NCBI GenBank assembly: GCA_019915135.1
Contig: JAHLMK010000001.1
Coordinates: 3,038,001 to 3,102,000 of the forward strand
DNA from: Strobilurus pachycystidiatus
Lineage: Eukaryota > Basidiomycota > Agaricomycetes > Agaricales > Physalacriaceae
Reading direction: 5' to 3'
DNA length: 64,000 bases
Every line of letters starts with the position of its first letter. Positions within the stretch are counted from its first letter, which is position 1. Of this stretch, positions 12,390 through 24,234 are shown one piece after another. Below the pieces are notes generated by a model. The model was not told the origin of the DNA, made no database searches, and saw only the letters and a program-made list of their open reading frames with translations. Both the position numbers and the translations under genes were made by a program.

Positions 12390-14484
12390 ATGGACTCTCA
12401 CGTACATTACTCACCCAACCTGCTCTCTTTGGGACCCGAACAACAACCTGAAGACTCCCGTACGTGACAAGAAGCCCATTCATGATATCAACATTGCAGT
12501 TAACACAGTCATCACAGAGCCTGTCTCTGAGACTTCGACGGTTAACGAAGCCGCACCCCAACCTCTCGAGCGGGCACGAACACATGACTCTCTACGAGCT
12601 GATCTGAGCAGACCTGCACACGCTGTGACAGACGAAGCTCGCGCGGTCTCGAAAAAAGGATATGTCAACTTCCTATCTGCCCTTCAGCCTGTACAGGAGG
12701 GCCTACCGCATATTGCCAAGGATCCTGAAAAGGCGCTGGCGGCCAAGGACCTCTATCTGGTTACCTGGCTCGAGAACGACCCGGAGGATCCCAGGAATTG
12801 GTCAAGACCTTGGAGGTGGTGTGAGTCTATTTCAACGGTTTGTAATGGGACGCACAAGGACTGACTTTTACTGCGTCCAGATTTGACACTTCTGTCAGCT
12901 TGTGCTGTAGTGTCTGTGGCGTTCTCCAGTGCTGTGATTACGGGTGATTTCGAAGGCATCGAGTCCGACCTCCATGTCGGGGAAGTCGTGACAGCCCTCA
13001 GTGTATCCCTCATGGTGTGTGGCTTCGGGTAAGGATTCCATTCATTCTTGTAGTGATTGCTGATCCGTTTGCACAGTGTCGGACCTCTTTTAATCTCGCC
13101 CTTGTCAGAGGAATACGGTCGTCGTCCTCTGTGGATCATACCGTCGTTCATCTACCTCAGTAAGTCTCTTCCTTCCATGTCGGCTGCTGATAACGAGTCT
13201 AATGGTCAAACCAGTCCTCAGCATCCCTTGTGCCGTTGCCAAGAACATTCAAACGCTGTTGATATGTCGTTTCTTCTGCGGTGTCTTTGCATCTGGACCT
13301 CTCACCTTGGCCGGAAGTACCATCAGCGACATTTGGGATAATAACGAGCGAGGATTCGCAATTGCACTATTCGCTGCAGCACCCTACGGCGGCGCTGCGC
13401 TAGGTCCGCTCGTTGGCGTAAGTGCTCATCTTCTATTTCTCTCTTGCCATCGGATTTTGACGTGTAATGCAATAGGGCTTCATCGGCGATGCATTGGGCT
13501 GGAGATGGATCCTTTGGATCAACATGATGTTTGCTGGAGCCATCTTTGTTCTGTCGTTCTCCATCCCCGAAACATTTGCACCCGTTCTGTTGAAGAAGCG
13601 CGCCGCCAAATTGCGCCGGCAGACGGGTCGTGAAGACATCGTAGCTGAGCAGGAGATCTTCCACCTCGACTTTTCTCAGATGTTGGCGGACACCCTCGTT
13701 CGGCCGTTCCAAATGCTCATCACGGAACCCATTCTCTTGTTGATTTCTTTGTTCATATCGCTCATCTACGGCCTTCTCGTGAGCTCCTTTCGTGTGTGCC
13801 TTAATTCTTGAACTAACTAATTTCATTTACTAGTATGCATTCTTCTTCAGTTTCCCAGTCGTCTTTGGAGGAGACTACGGCTATAGCGACGGTATCACTG
13901 GTCTCATGTTTTGCTCCGTGTTCATTGGACTTGGCATTGCACTCGCTATCATGCCACGGCTCGAGAAGGATTATCACAGACGCGCATTGGCCAAAGGTGG
14001 CAAGGCTGAGCCCGAAGACCGACTCGTTGGAGCCCTCATTGGAGCGCCCTTCGTGCCCATATCGCTGTTCATCTTCGGTTGGACGAGTCCTCCTGCCGTC
14101 CTTCCGGGAGGCGGGAACTGGGTCGGACCGTGTAGCGCCGGTATTCCGTTCGGTTTTGGCATGGTCACGATCTATTTCAGCGCAAACGCCTACATCATTG
14201 ACGCATTCCCCAACTACGTCGCCTCTGCCTTGGCCGCTAAAACAGTCGTACGCTCCGGTGCTGGTGCCGCTATGCCCTTGTTCATGGTTCAGATGTTCCA
14301 TGGACTTGGGAATGGTTGGGCGGCGTCTCTACTGGCATTCGTGGCTGTCGGAATGGTACGCTTCTTTTCGCTTCAACTTGACTACACATGGCTGATCCGA
14401 GCCTCCCAGATTCCGATACCTTTCTTGTTCTACAGGTATGGGAAGCACATTCGAAGTAAATCAAAACGCGCCACAGCGGATTGA
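12390..14484 (+). CDS. MFS transporter, DHA1 polyamine/multidrug exporter type
   Basis: This is a 12-helix major facilitator of the fungal TPO/FLR1 class, a plasma-membrane proton antiporter for polyamines, drugs or fungicides. ATG 12390 (MDSHVHYSPNLLSLG) is joined by a 40-nt intron (12460-12499) to a hydrophilic N-terminal tail. The pre-helix signature DPEDPRNWSRPWRW follows. Helices include LLSACAVVSVAFSSAVITG, then the family loop GPLLISPLSEEYGRRPLWI, FCGVFASGPLTLAGSTISDIW, GGAALGPLVGGFIGDALGWRW and MMFAGAIFVLSFSIPET. A long central loop separates the halves. The second half contains YAFFFSFPVVFGGDYGYSDG and ALAAKTVVRSGAGAAMPLF. Short introns lie near 12821-12881, 13030-13077, 13160-13214, 13420-13474 and 13778-13833. 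One more lies near 14356-14409 and joins GMV to the last helix. The substrate cannot be told from sequence. Confidence 0.88.
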
Positions 14485-14727
14485 AAAGACTATTCTGTGC
14501 AGTGTAGCTTATACCTCATAACCATCATTCTTATAAAAATACATTTCGCTGGGTATAGCCTGTAATAGCGTATAGCGACATAGAATAAATTGTAAAGTAC
14601 AAGTCCGTGCCCGTGGACTTTGAAGGTCCGTTAATCCCTACAACGGCGTGTCATATTTCGTTTTTCATCCTGCCCAACAAGTCAGCGAAAGGATTCAATC
14701 GATCAGCGAATTCAGCATACAATGACT

Positions 14728-15126
14728 TCAAGCCCGGCCCTCGCAATGGGAGACCAACTTCCAATCAGCGCTGGCCTCCTGCCGCCAAGAAGACGAGCAC
14801 ATCATTTTGTACTTCTTCGGCGGCTCGTTGTCGTTGATAATTTTGGACGCGTTTGCTCTGTAGCAGACGGTGGCCGCCATAAGACCAGTGGGTACGACTT
14901 TGACGTCGACCATCTCGAATGTCGCCCATGGAGTGTAGTTGTTTTTCATGTAGTCTTGGAGAGAGGGATTGGACTCCTGGTCCAGGACGCGCCCGTCAAT
15001 CGCGAAGACTGCATCGTCTGCCGTGTAGTCGAACACGGCAGGGCCGCTCTCCTTCAAGGCGCGAACGACGTGGATCTCCTCCCTCTTCACCTCGTTGCAA
15101 ACTCGCTCTTCAATCTGCCAGACCAT
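14728..15126 (-). CDS. small NTF2-like (SnoaL/DUF4440 fold) protein
   Basis: A single-exon protein of 132 residues that fits the cone-shaped NTF2-like superfamily. It has an N-terminal helix (MVWQIEERVCNEVKREEIHV), a conserved turn of the type ADDAVFAIDGRVLD, a middle helix (NPSLQDYMKNNY) and alternating strands (FEMVDVKVVPTGLMAATVCYRA). It ends with SSSWRQEASADWKLVSHCEG, where a Trp-Lys strand is typical. Members are enzymes, binding domains or subunits, so no reaction is assigned. It is divergent from TACO1 (about 425 bp between starts). The fold call rests on pattern and size, not on a database match. Confidence 0.6.
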   Translation of the reverse strand: MVWQIEERVCNEVKREEIHVVRALKESGPAVFDYTADDAVFAIDGRVLDQESNPSLQDYMKNNYTPWATFEMVDVKVVPTGLMAATVCYRANASKIINDNEPPKKYKMMCSSSWRQEASADWKLVSHCEGRA

Positions 15127-15550
15127 GATGATATAGAAAGGTGGTGGTGGTGGTGGAGGTGGCTGCTAAACTGTGAGGGTACGGCGCGATTGATTGAATG
15201 GTGTGAAGTGCGGAGCTCGAGAGTGAGTACTTATGTTGTTGCCCAGGTCCACATTACGTCGTGGCGCCGTATTTTTGGAGACTTTCAGAGCGTATGTCAT
15301 AGGACTTGCGCAGGTCATCCATTGCGTCGGTGGAATGATGCCCCACCGCAGTATCCATAGCATATTTCCATCAGGATTAAGCAAGGGCTAGACAGAGATG
15401 GGCTCCAGTAGGCAGAAGCACACGTTCAATGGCAACAACGAGTACGAGCAGTAAGGCCTAGTAAGGACTGAGTTGAGTACACTGCAGGAAGGACCTTGAA
15501 CCATCATTTGTTGCCGAGGCACCGGCAAAGTAGACCGTGGGCAATGCGTC
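15127..15550. other. divergent intergenic region
   Basis: This separates the NTF2-like gene from TACO1. It contains a short (GGT)n-like run just upstream of the NTF2-like ATG (about 15141-15165) and no gene that I can support. Confidence 0.4.
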
Positions 15551-16666
15551 ATGAGTTTGATGCTTCCCTCACTTCGACTTGCTCGGACAACGCGGTGCTT
15601 TTCTACATCTGTTACCGTTCTTGCAGGACACAACAAAGTCCGTCATAACTCGCTCCAGTATCGACCTCCTCTCATTGACCGAACCTAGTGGTCGAAAATC
15701 AGGGAGAAAAAGGGCGTCAATGACGCCTCCAAAAGTGCTGCAGTTAGCAGAGCGCGTCGCGACATCTTGATCGCTGTTCGAAGTACACATTTCCACCACG
15801 CAATGATGACTAGGTGCCCACACAGTCCTGTACAGCTGGGGGCGGCTCTGCAGACCCGGAACGGAACATGACACTAGCAGTGACCCTTCGGCGACTCAAG
15901 GATCAGGATATTCCGAAGGAAAACATCGACAGAGCATTGGCGAGCGTGTGTAATTCTTCTCCGAATTCATTCAGTGCGCTATACTCCCACCTCAGGCATC
16001 AAAAAGCGAAGAGAAGACTGGAGAGAACATCACATATGAAGCATTGGCGTTTAACACTGTCGGGGTCATCATGTTCGCGTCCTCCGTTCCATCTTGCACC
16101 AGAAACTGAATCGACGCTTCCAGTGAATGCATCAGCAACAATCCAACACGAACGATACAGGCCGTGCGACAAGTCCTGAACACCAACGGGTCGGTACCCT
16201 ACTTTCAGAGATGCATCATTGCCTTTTACACTCTCCAGTGCGCGTATAACTCCCGTTGCGTTCATGTTTGAGCGTCAAGGGCTGGTCAAAATAGGTCTTG
16301 GCTCTGCCGCCGAGGAAGCTGAGAAGGAAGCTCTGGTGGAGGTCGCGCTCGACAACGGGGCCCTGGATTTCGAGGAGTCCACGTCGGACGAAGGCGCACT
16401 GGAAATAGAGGTATTCATGCAACAAAACTTGACGCGTAGGATCTAATGCTGGGCAGTTCTTTTGTGAGCCTGCCGCATTGTCGCAGCTAACCAAAGCTAT
16501 CACCTCAGCGGAGGAGAAGTGTGAACTGCTCTCAAGTGAACTCATCTACAATCCGACGGAAAAGGTGGAACCCAGCGACGAAATCTTGGGCAACATGCAA
16601 CAGTTGATGACCGCTTTGGAGATGAACGAAGATATATCCCGGGTGTGGACCTCACTTGACCGTTGA
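15551..16666 (+). CDS. TACO1: YebC/TACO1-family mitochondrial translation factor
   Basis: TACO1/YebC proteins help mitochondrial ribosomes, notably for COX1 in mammals. ATG 15551 gives a targeting-like leader (SLRLARTTRCFSTSVTVL) followed by AGHNK. Intron 15638-15688 joins this to WSKIREKKGVNDASKSAA, the AGHNKWSKI signature of the family. Further exons give ADPERNMTLAVTLRRLKDQ, PKENIDRALAS, NITYEALAFNTVGVI, then ECISNNPTRTIQAVRQVLN, and ARITPVAFMFERQGLV. This is the expected order of the three YebC domains. Six short GT-AG introns (last about 16411-16455) join with consistent phases and stop at TGA 16664-16666. The alternative start ATG 15560 is in frame. It is convergent with the FHA kinase, 110 bp away. 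Confidence 0.9.
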
Positions 16667-16776
16667 TACAAACCATGATATAGCGCTTTTGAGTGTGAAA
16701 AGAAACATGCATTCGGACAAGATAACATCGTGGACTACAATCACTAATACAATTCAATCCAAGTCACAGGTGCACT

Positions 16777-18643
16777 CTAAGACTGTTTAGCGACATCTGT
16801 GCTTCCAGTCATTGCGGCCTCTTGAACACAGTCCAAAAAGGTGGCTTTCAGTATAGGTCTCTCAAATGAGTTCTCGAGTGACCTCGGAGGGATGTCCCTC
16901 TGCTTCTGAGGTTTCCCGTCCGCATCGAAAACGTAGGCTGGCTGATAAGCTGCGATCCATGGGTGTGGCTTATCATTGAGCATCGACAACCGATCCTTGG
17001 GGTCCGGTTGCAAAAGTTGGCGCAGGAAGTCTTTGGCTGTGCATGTTTGTCAGAAAGATAGACGCATACGATGACGGGGGGCATCAAAATACCTTCTGGA
17101 CTCAGAAGAACATACGTGGCGTCGAACAAGTCGAGAACGGGTGAGGTCCATATGAGCCGGTACGCGAGAAAGGTCGAGTCTCCCTGTCCGCTGGGGTCGT
17201 ATGAACCCGAAAATATCCGTTCACCTGCGAACCTACAGCGCCACAGAAAATGAACTTAGGAAACGAAGAATGCATGGTAGGCAACGTACATCTCGAATAG
17301 AACGAAACCCATGCTCCAGCAGTCAACCAATGGTGTGTAGGGAATTTTGGCGGAAAACATCTCTGGTGCCCGGTACATTGGTCCACCGCATGCAGTCTGC
17401 ATGTTCGTCAGTATATGGGCATAGTTGTGGGAGGACAACTTGCCTGGAAAAGCGACACCTCCGAGTCGACGATCTTCGCCAGGCCCAAGTCTGCTAATTT
17501 TACGATGGGTGGATTGTCTCGTGTCAGCAGAATGTTCTGGGACAATGTTAGTAGAAAATACAGATGTTCGGGTATCCGACGTACGTCTGGTTTGATATCA
17601 CGATGAGCGATGTTTCGTGAATGCAAGTACTGAGCCTCGACAGTTAGTAAGAGTGTCGTGCCGAGAAGGTTTGTACACACCTGAAGAGCGTTGCACAACT
17701 GGTACATAAGATGCTGGATCAATGGTTCGCAGACCAATTTTTTAATCGGTTCATTGCCATGAATCCAGCCGTGGAGATCCCCACCATCAACGTACTCTAG
17801 CACGAGCTCTACGACACGAACAGAGTCAGTCCCGGATTGCTAGCATCACTACAAACTGAACCGGACACGTACGGACTTGGGTTGGCTCGTGATACACATC
17901 GTACAGCCGGACGACGTTGGGATGATGCGAGGACTTCAGCAGCTCGATCTCTCTGGCCACTGCCACGAAAGGACGCGAGGGAGTTTTGCAAGTACTCATG
18001 TTCATCCGTACCTCTTTGACGGCGACGAATTCACCGTCGCTGCGCCTTACTCCCTTGTACACCTTCCCAAACGAACCCGCAGCCAGCATATCCGCTTGTA
18101 TGTCGTATTTGACATTGATCCCGGTGAGCTTTTCGATGGTGTATACGCGGAAGACGAAGCCTGACAGAGGGATGGGTAAGCAAGCAACGAGATGGGCCTT
18201 GACGTCTACTCACGATATTCAGTGCCTCCATGTCCAAACGAGACCTCGTCGCCGTCATGGAGAAACCGATAGTCATCGTTGATATTCCTGCCATTGATCT
18301 ACGGGTTGACAGTTCAGCACACACAAACGGGGACCCGGACGAGGGCTAAGACTTGCAAAGGTTCCATTGCGGCCATGATTCCAGAGTATGACATTCTGGG
18401 CGCCGTCCCATCTCATCTGCACGTGAAGATCGCCTGAATGTGGTAAGTAAAGTATGCTCTTCAAGATGCAGGATGCGAGCACTCACTAACGGCCTCGGAT
18501 TTGAAGACAAAGGTATTCTTCTGGTTACGGCCCATGGTGACTATGTACTGAAAGATGAAGAAGTCGAGAGGCCGAATAGTGGGGTTGCCAATAGGATAGA
18601 AGCTTCCCCAGCGGGGTAGTAAGGCCACCTTGTCCATGATCAC
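16777..18643 (-). CDS. FHA-domain Ser/Thr protein kinase, Rad53/Cds1/Chk2-like
   Basis: An N-terminal FHA domain is seen on the minus strand: FVFKSEAVS, DLHVQMRWDG, ILWNHGRNGTF, then INGRNINDDYRFLHDGDEV across introns. FHA domains bind phosphothreonine. The kinase domain follows: AAGSFGKVYKGVRRSDGEFVAVKEV (glycine loop and Lys), EIELLKSSHHPNVVRLYDVYHEP, ELVLEYVDGGDLHGWI, HSRNIAHRDIKPDNILL (catalytic loop), KLADLGLAK, CGGPMYRAPEMFS and VDCWSMGFVLFEM. The architecture matches DNA-damage checkpoint kinases. The metal-binding triplet reads DLG where DFG is usual. The tail LLQPDPKDRLSMLNDKPHPWI precedes the stop at 16777-16779. The start is taken at 18643 (a second ATG is two codons on). At least eight short introns are inferred. 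Confidence 0.87.
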
Positions 18644-18961
18644 TCGAGGCGGGAAATACTTGGGGGAGGATTCTGTGAGACAGGTCTTTATATATTAGTA
18701 GAGCTAGTCACGTCGCCAAAAGGGTCGGACAATGCGCCTGAGTGGCACGCGCATTGACCGGCTACTTTGGGGAGACAATGGACTGTGCGCACAGACCAGC
18801 CTCAGAAAAGGAAAGGAATGGTCTTAAATGCTTTACCGAGAGGATTTGATGGTTGGTAGGAAATCGAACGAACGATGAGTGTAATCCCTTTACATCCTGA
18901 TTTGCCAACGAATAGAGTTACAACGCATGCATCTACGCGTCTAAGTTCATATTTTGTGCGA
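18644..18961. other. intergenic
   Basis: This 318-bp gap lies between the kinase start and the NDPK stop and contains no coding signal. A tatatatt stretch near 18690 may be the kinase TATA element. Confidence 0.4.
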
Positions 18962-19623
18962 TTACTCGAAGATCCAGGACTCCAAGGCAGAGGTGTACTG
19001 GGTAACACCTTCGGGGAACCAGCTATCGGGGATCATCAGTTGAGAACGCGTCGCATAAATGACTGCATACAGAGCAATCTCCTTCTCGGCGCTCTCGACG
19101 GCATCAGAGCCGTGGCAGATGTTGCGGCCGACAGCAAGGCAGAAGTCACCACGGATAGAGCCTGTAAGTATTGATGAGATGGTAGTCTGCGGGATGAGAG
19201 AACGCGTACCAACGGGGGACTGGAGGGGGTTGGTTGCACCGAGCATGACACGGCCAGTCTTGACGGCATCAAGACCCTGCCAGACCATGGCAACGACGGG
19301 GCCAGAGGCCATGTACTTGATAAGACCATCGAAGAAGCCCTTGCCCTTGAGGTCGGCGTAGTCTGTTCGAGAGTGAGCGATCAATCAGGAGATCGCAGGG
19401 TCGTCAATCGCACGCTTCTCGAGGTGCTCGGGAGTGGCCTGGACGAGCTTGAGGGCAATCAGCTTGAAGCCGCGCTCTTCGAAGCGCTGGATGATCTTTC
19501 CGACGAGGCCACGCTGGACACCGTCGGGCTACACGGCAGAAAAGGGCGGTTACGACGCGCAGAATGGCGGGATCAAGAGCGATTGACCTTGATCATGATG
19601 TAGGTGCGTTCGGTAACGGACAT
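18962..19623 (-). CDS. NDK1: nucleoside diphosphate kinase
   Basis: It transfers the gamma-phosphate from ATP to NDPs through a phosphohistidine (EC 2.7.4.6). Exon 1, [12 protein letters not shown], begins at ATG 19621-19623. An intron (19529-19587) leads to [21 protein letters not shown]. This is followed by [40 protein letters not shown] and [33 protein letters not shown] then carries the active-site His, and the gene ends [19 protein letters not shown] at TAA 18962-18964. Length is about 151 residues, the normal size of a group I NDPK. Four introns separate the exons. The start lies 222 bp from the divergently transcribed QCR7. Confidence 0.95.
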
Positions 19624-19845
19624 AATGGCGGCTGTTTAGGATGAGAAACGGAGAGGATGAAGCAGAGAGAAGATGGAATCCGATTGAATTGGCAGGCGGC
19701 TTGGATGCTTTTATGAATAGATCACGCCCTTGGTCAACAACGCCAAGCACTTACGTAATTTGCGAGTTATTTCCCAATTTAATTACTGTACAACCAACCC
19801 GACTATTGCCGCTACCCAAGTTCGCTGTCCCTACCACCGCCCACA

Positions 19846-20395
19846 ATGCCTCTGCACCCTCTGAGCTACTCGCTAGCACCTTACATCAGGTCGTCCAAGA
19901 CCCTCTCCAAATGGGCTCAGCCCATCGCCGCCTGGTACATCAACCTCATGGGCTACCGCAAGTACGGCTTCAAATACGATGACCTCCGTATGTTCTGGTT
20001 CCATCTCCGCCAATGCCGCCCCGCTCACCGGCCGTCCGCCATCTAGTCATTGAGGAGCGCGAGGATGTCCAGCGTGTACGGCCCATTCACCATTTCACAG
20101 CGTCCTTTCTCTGAAGACATATCCTCCACAGGCCCTTTCCCGCCTCCCCCAACGAGAACAGTACGACCGCGCATTCCGCATCAAGCGCGCATCCCACGCC
20201 AGCGTTCTGCACCACGTTCTTCCCAAGGAGCAGTGGACCAAGCCTGAGGAGGTACGTTTACAACGCATCATCCTTCCCGTCTCCCGTTGAACATTCGCTT
20301 AGGACGTCCGCTACCTTGAACCCTATGTGAAACAGGCGGCGGAAGAAGACACGGAGCGGGCTTACTGGGATAACTTGGATGTGAAAAGGAAATAA
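19846..20395 (+). CDS. QCR7: cytochrome bc1 complex subunit 7
   Basis: This is the small matrix-side subunit of respiratory complex III (the UQCRB/Qcr7 family, 14-kDa subunit). Exons read: LAPYIRSSKTLSKWAQPIAA, WYINLMGYRKYGFKYDDL, then after an intron (about 19987-20046) LIEEREDVQR. A second intron (about 20078-20132) leads to ALSRLPQREQYDRAFRIKRA, LHHVLPKEQWTKPEE, and a third (about 20252-20302) to DVRYLEPYVKQAAEE and the end at TAA 20393-20395. About 126 residues is the normal length. It shares a 222-bp divergent promoter with NDPK and is convergent with transketolase. Confidence 0.93.
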
Positions 20396-20752
20396 TCACC
20401 TTGCGTTACGCATTGCCCAATGCCACTCCAAACATCCTTAGAACCTGAAGAACTATCGAGTTGTTTCTCAGTTAAACCGCCAGTGCCAGTCTGCGACGCG
20501 TCCTTCTCTTGGTACTCCCACAACCAACTCTTCCTCCAAACACCCATTGTAATTCTCACCCAATCTATCGCATTGCTCGTTGTGCAGAGCGGCGCCGAGA
20601 ACTTGTTAATCCCGAATTCACTCCGGCCAATGAGAGTTGTCCGTTTCCCAACAAATTTTTGAACGCGATGTACACTTCATTATTCATTTTCGCCTTTTAA
20701 TACAGATAGACCTCTATGCATTAACTTCTAATACCCGATATAATCATAACAT
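20396..20752. other. convergent 3' intergenic region
   Basis: This is the 3' flanks of QCR7 (plus) and transketolase (minus). Short open frames here have no recognisable protein character. Confidence 0.4.
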
Positions 20753-23519
20753 CTACAAGGTAAAGGCCTTGACGAGGGGTGACACAACTTCGCCACCCTT
20801 CTTCTTGTAGAAATCGACGACTTTCTTGCCAACCACGGCGATGTCTAAAAAGCAATGAGTACACGATTGACCAGTGCAGAAGAAGGGTGCTCACTAGGGC
20901 CAGTGATGCCGAACTTCTCATACACCTTGAGGTATGGGCCGGACGCACCCCACGAAGGCAGACCGTATTGCTGTGAAGGGATTTTTCGTCAGTCAATGTC
21001 CTTTGAAAGATCGTTGGCTCGCTTACTTCGTGGCTGTACTTTTGCCATCCTGCAGTCGACAGAGCCTCAAGCGAGAGGATAGGCGCTCCGCTCCTCAACA
21101 CGCTGAGCCTGTACTCCTCCGGCTGCTGGTCGAAGGCCAACCAGCACGGCAACGACACAACACGGGTCTTGATGCCCTCATCTAGGAGCTTGGTCGCCGC
21201 CTCCAAAGCGATGGAGACCTCACTTCCACTGCTGACGATGGTGAGGTCCTCACCCTCCACCTCGTGCACGACGTATCCACCCTTGAGGCCGTTCTCGATC
21301 GTTGAGCCCTGGAGATTAGGGAGATTCTGGCGCGAGAGGGAGAGGATGGAGGGAGTCTTTTTGGTGGTGAGTGCCCACTGGTACGCGGCAGAGGTCTCAT
21401 TGCCATCGGCCGGGCGCCAGAACGCAAGGTTGGGGGTAGCACGGAAGTGTATAGCAGTCTCAACAGGCTGGTGCGTAGGACCGTCCTCACCGAGACCGAT
21501 GGAATCGTGAGTGGCTTTAACGGCAGTCAGAAATCGTTTTTAAGAAGAGGCGGGATCGCGTTACTCACCAACCCAGATAACGGGGTGCCCACTGAGAGCA
21601 GACAGCCTGACGGCACCGGCAGCATATGACACAAAGTTCTATGGCATCCATTAGCCTTGTGTATATCACTGCGTGGAAGAACCTACCAGGAAGGTGGCGA
21701 CGAAGGGGATGATTCCACCATAGGCAGACAGACCATTGGCGATAGCACCCATGGCGTGCTCACGAACGCCGTAGCGGATGTAAGTACCGGCATATGTACC
21801 GAGACCAGTGCTTGGGTGCTGGAAGTCAACGCTGCCTTTGACCTTAGTCAAGTTGCTACCGGTCAGATCCGCAGATCCGCCCAGCAAGTCAGGAAGACCG
21901 GGGATGATGTTTGTGAGGGCAATCTCAGACAACTTCCGGGAAGCCTGAGCTGCGTCGGCTGGCGTGTAGACGGGGAGGTTCTTCTCCCATCCCTCAGGGA
22001 GTTCGCCCGAGATACGCCTGGTAAGCTCGGCGTGCTCCTTGGGGTACTTCTTTCCGTACTCGGCAAGGAGTGCGGTCCACTTCGACTCAAGCTCAGCACC
22101 ACGGGTGGCAACCTCAGAGTACGCCGAATAGGTTTCCTGAGGAACGTAGAAGCTCTGATCAGCGGGCAAGTTGAACTTGGTCTTGAGAGCGGCGATATCA
22201 TCGGCCTTCAAGGCTGGAAAGAGATTGGTGACGTTCACCAGGATCGGTGCGAAAGAAACTTACGAGCACCGTGGACACCGTGAGTGCCCTGGAGTTTGGA
22301 TCCGAAACCGATGGTGGTCTTGAGCTTGATGATAGTGGGCTTGCTGGTATCAGCGCGGGCAGCGGCGATGGAATCGTAGATAGCAGCCAAATCACTTTAC
22401 AGAAGGGGTGAGACGCGTCGATTGTTGAGTGACATACGTACCTGTCGCCGTTGTCGACATGGAGAACCTGCCATCCATAGGACTGGAAGCGCTGCTCGAC
22501 GTTCTCGGTGAAGGCGCAGTTGGTGTCACCGTCGATGGAGATGTCTACGACGCTGGGTAAGTAACGCCAATCGTCCCATGTCAAAGAATCTCACGGTTGT
22601 CGTCGTAAACCTGAGTAGGAGTGAGAGGGGAGCGCCGAATAGAGAACTAAGGCACTTACAACAATCAGGTTGCCGAGCTGCAAGTGACCAGCAAGACTGG
22701 CAGCCTCACTGGCGACACCTTCCATGAGACATCCGTCACCGGTGAAGACTAGACAGGATGAGGACGAGGAGGACAACACGGTCGGATACACGAACCATAT
22801 GTGAAGTTGTTGATGAGGTCAAAGCCGTCCTTGTTGTAGACAGCAGCCATATGTGCCTGGGCGATGGCCAAGCCGACTGCGTTGGAGAAACCTTGTCCGA
22901 GCGGGCCGGTGGTAACCTCGATACCTACAGCCGGATGAGAACCAGCAAAGATATCAGAGCCTAGACGTACCGTCAGTGTGTCCAAACTCTGGGTGACCAG
23001 GGGTCTTTGAGCCGATTTGGCGGAAGGCCTTGAGGTCGTCCATCGAGAGGTCGTATCCCAGCAAGTGGAGGAGAACATATTGGAGGGCGCAACTAGACAG
23101 GCATCGGTAAAAAAAAAAGAATCGCCTACAGCAGGTTGAATACGCACGCATGTCTACAAAGGGTATCGGTCGGCATCCGAGTAGTCACGGAATAATGAAG
23201 ATGGCACTGACCCGTTGGAGAGCACAAATCGATCCCGGTTATACCACTTGGAGCTCTTCGGGTTGGCGTTGACGAAGCTATCGCAGTTATTGGCGGACGT
23301 GTACGGGGTAAGATGACAAGGCTTACCGGGAGAAAAGGACGTGGGCAACAGGAGCCATGCCCATCGGAGCACCTGCGCCGACGATTCACGACGGGATGGA
23401 CAAAGATAAGGGGGCTACGCACCCGGGTGACCAGAGTTGGCCTTCGCCACGACATCGGCGGCGAGGGCGCGGATGGTGGCGATGGAGATATCGTCGAACT
23501 GGTTGGGGACGAAAGACAT
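20753..23519 (-). CDS. TKL1: transketolase
   Basis: This is the thiamine-diphosphate enzyme of the non-oxidative pentose phosphate pathway (EC 2.2.1.1). Minus-strand exons from ATG 23519 read: [88 protein letters not shown] and [20 protein letters not shown] (the TPP motif, GDG...). Next come [55 protein letters not shown], and [20 protein letters not shown] (the transketolase signature with catalytic Glu). The central exon 21666-22238 is long. The C-terminal domain ([40 protein letters not shown]) ends at TAG 20753-20755. About ten short introns are inferred. The length is normal and the gene looks intact. Confidence 0.95.
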
Positions 23520-23711
23520 GACTGAAGGGATGAGAGAGCAAGTGCGATCAAATGGCAAATGCCAATCGCTGCTCCGAGTAACTCGAGTAACCCCACCAGA
23601 AAAATAGTCGGACCGGTCCGCTTTCGGCACAGCACTTGCGGCCGGGTTGATCCACTGTCGATTCCGGGCCTGGGAGCGCACGCCCTGGTTTCCCAAAAGA
23701 AATGGGAACGC

Positions 23712-23975
23712 AAGAGCAGGCATGTCTTGAGAAAACGCTGGAATCTGCGCAGGTTACTGACAAGAGGAATTGGCGCAATGCCTGATAAAAACTATAGTTT
23801 CATACTCCCTTTCAATCCAGCCGCTGAAGCGCTGAAGACCGGGACTTTTTCCCAGCCATCGCTTGGGAATATTAATTCCTCAGGCCCTTCAGCATCGGGT
23901 TTCCGTCTTTTCTTCAGAGCATCGGATTAGCCGGTATACCGCCATAATGGCCCGAGCATCTCAAACTCAATATGC
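23712..23975 (-). pseudogene. degenerate duplicate of the REX4 3' end
   Basis: This stretch is a diverged copy of 25866-26190, the last exon and 3' flank of REX4. Shared blocks include the 3' flank (gcaagagcaggcatgtc against gcaaaagcaagcatgtc), the terminal codons encoding GSMKL-stop, a Lys-rich KKRRKPD...PEE segment, and tagccggtatacc against tagccggtagacc. The copy carries substitutions and several indels, lacks the exonuclease domain, and sits in the upstream region of transketolase. The SDR gene lies between the two copies. It cannot encode an exonuclease. Confidence 0.75.
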
Positions 23976-24234
23976 TTGAGAAATGAACTTCGTATGTATG
24001 TATGGGTCGAATGTGTAACATTGACTGGACTTGCGTGATAGACGACCTGTTCGTTCAATGACGCGACTCGATCTCACTCGAGCTCGTTATTTGATTCTCT
24101 CACGCAAGGAACCTCGATCTCACGCAGTCTTACCCGACGAACTTCCCACTGGGTTTCACAAGCAACTAAAGGTTTGAGCCATTTGCCTCAAACTTCGGCT
24201 CTTGATGTATCTTTGGTGCTCTCTTGAGAATGCT

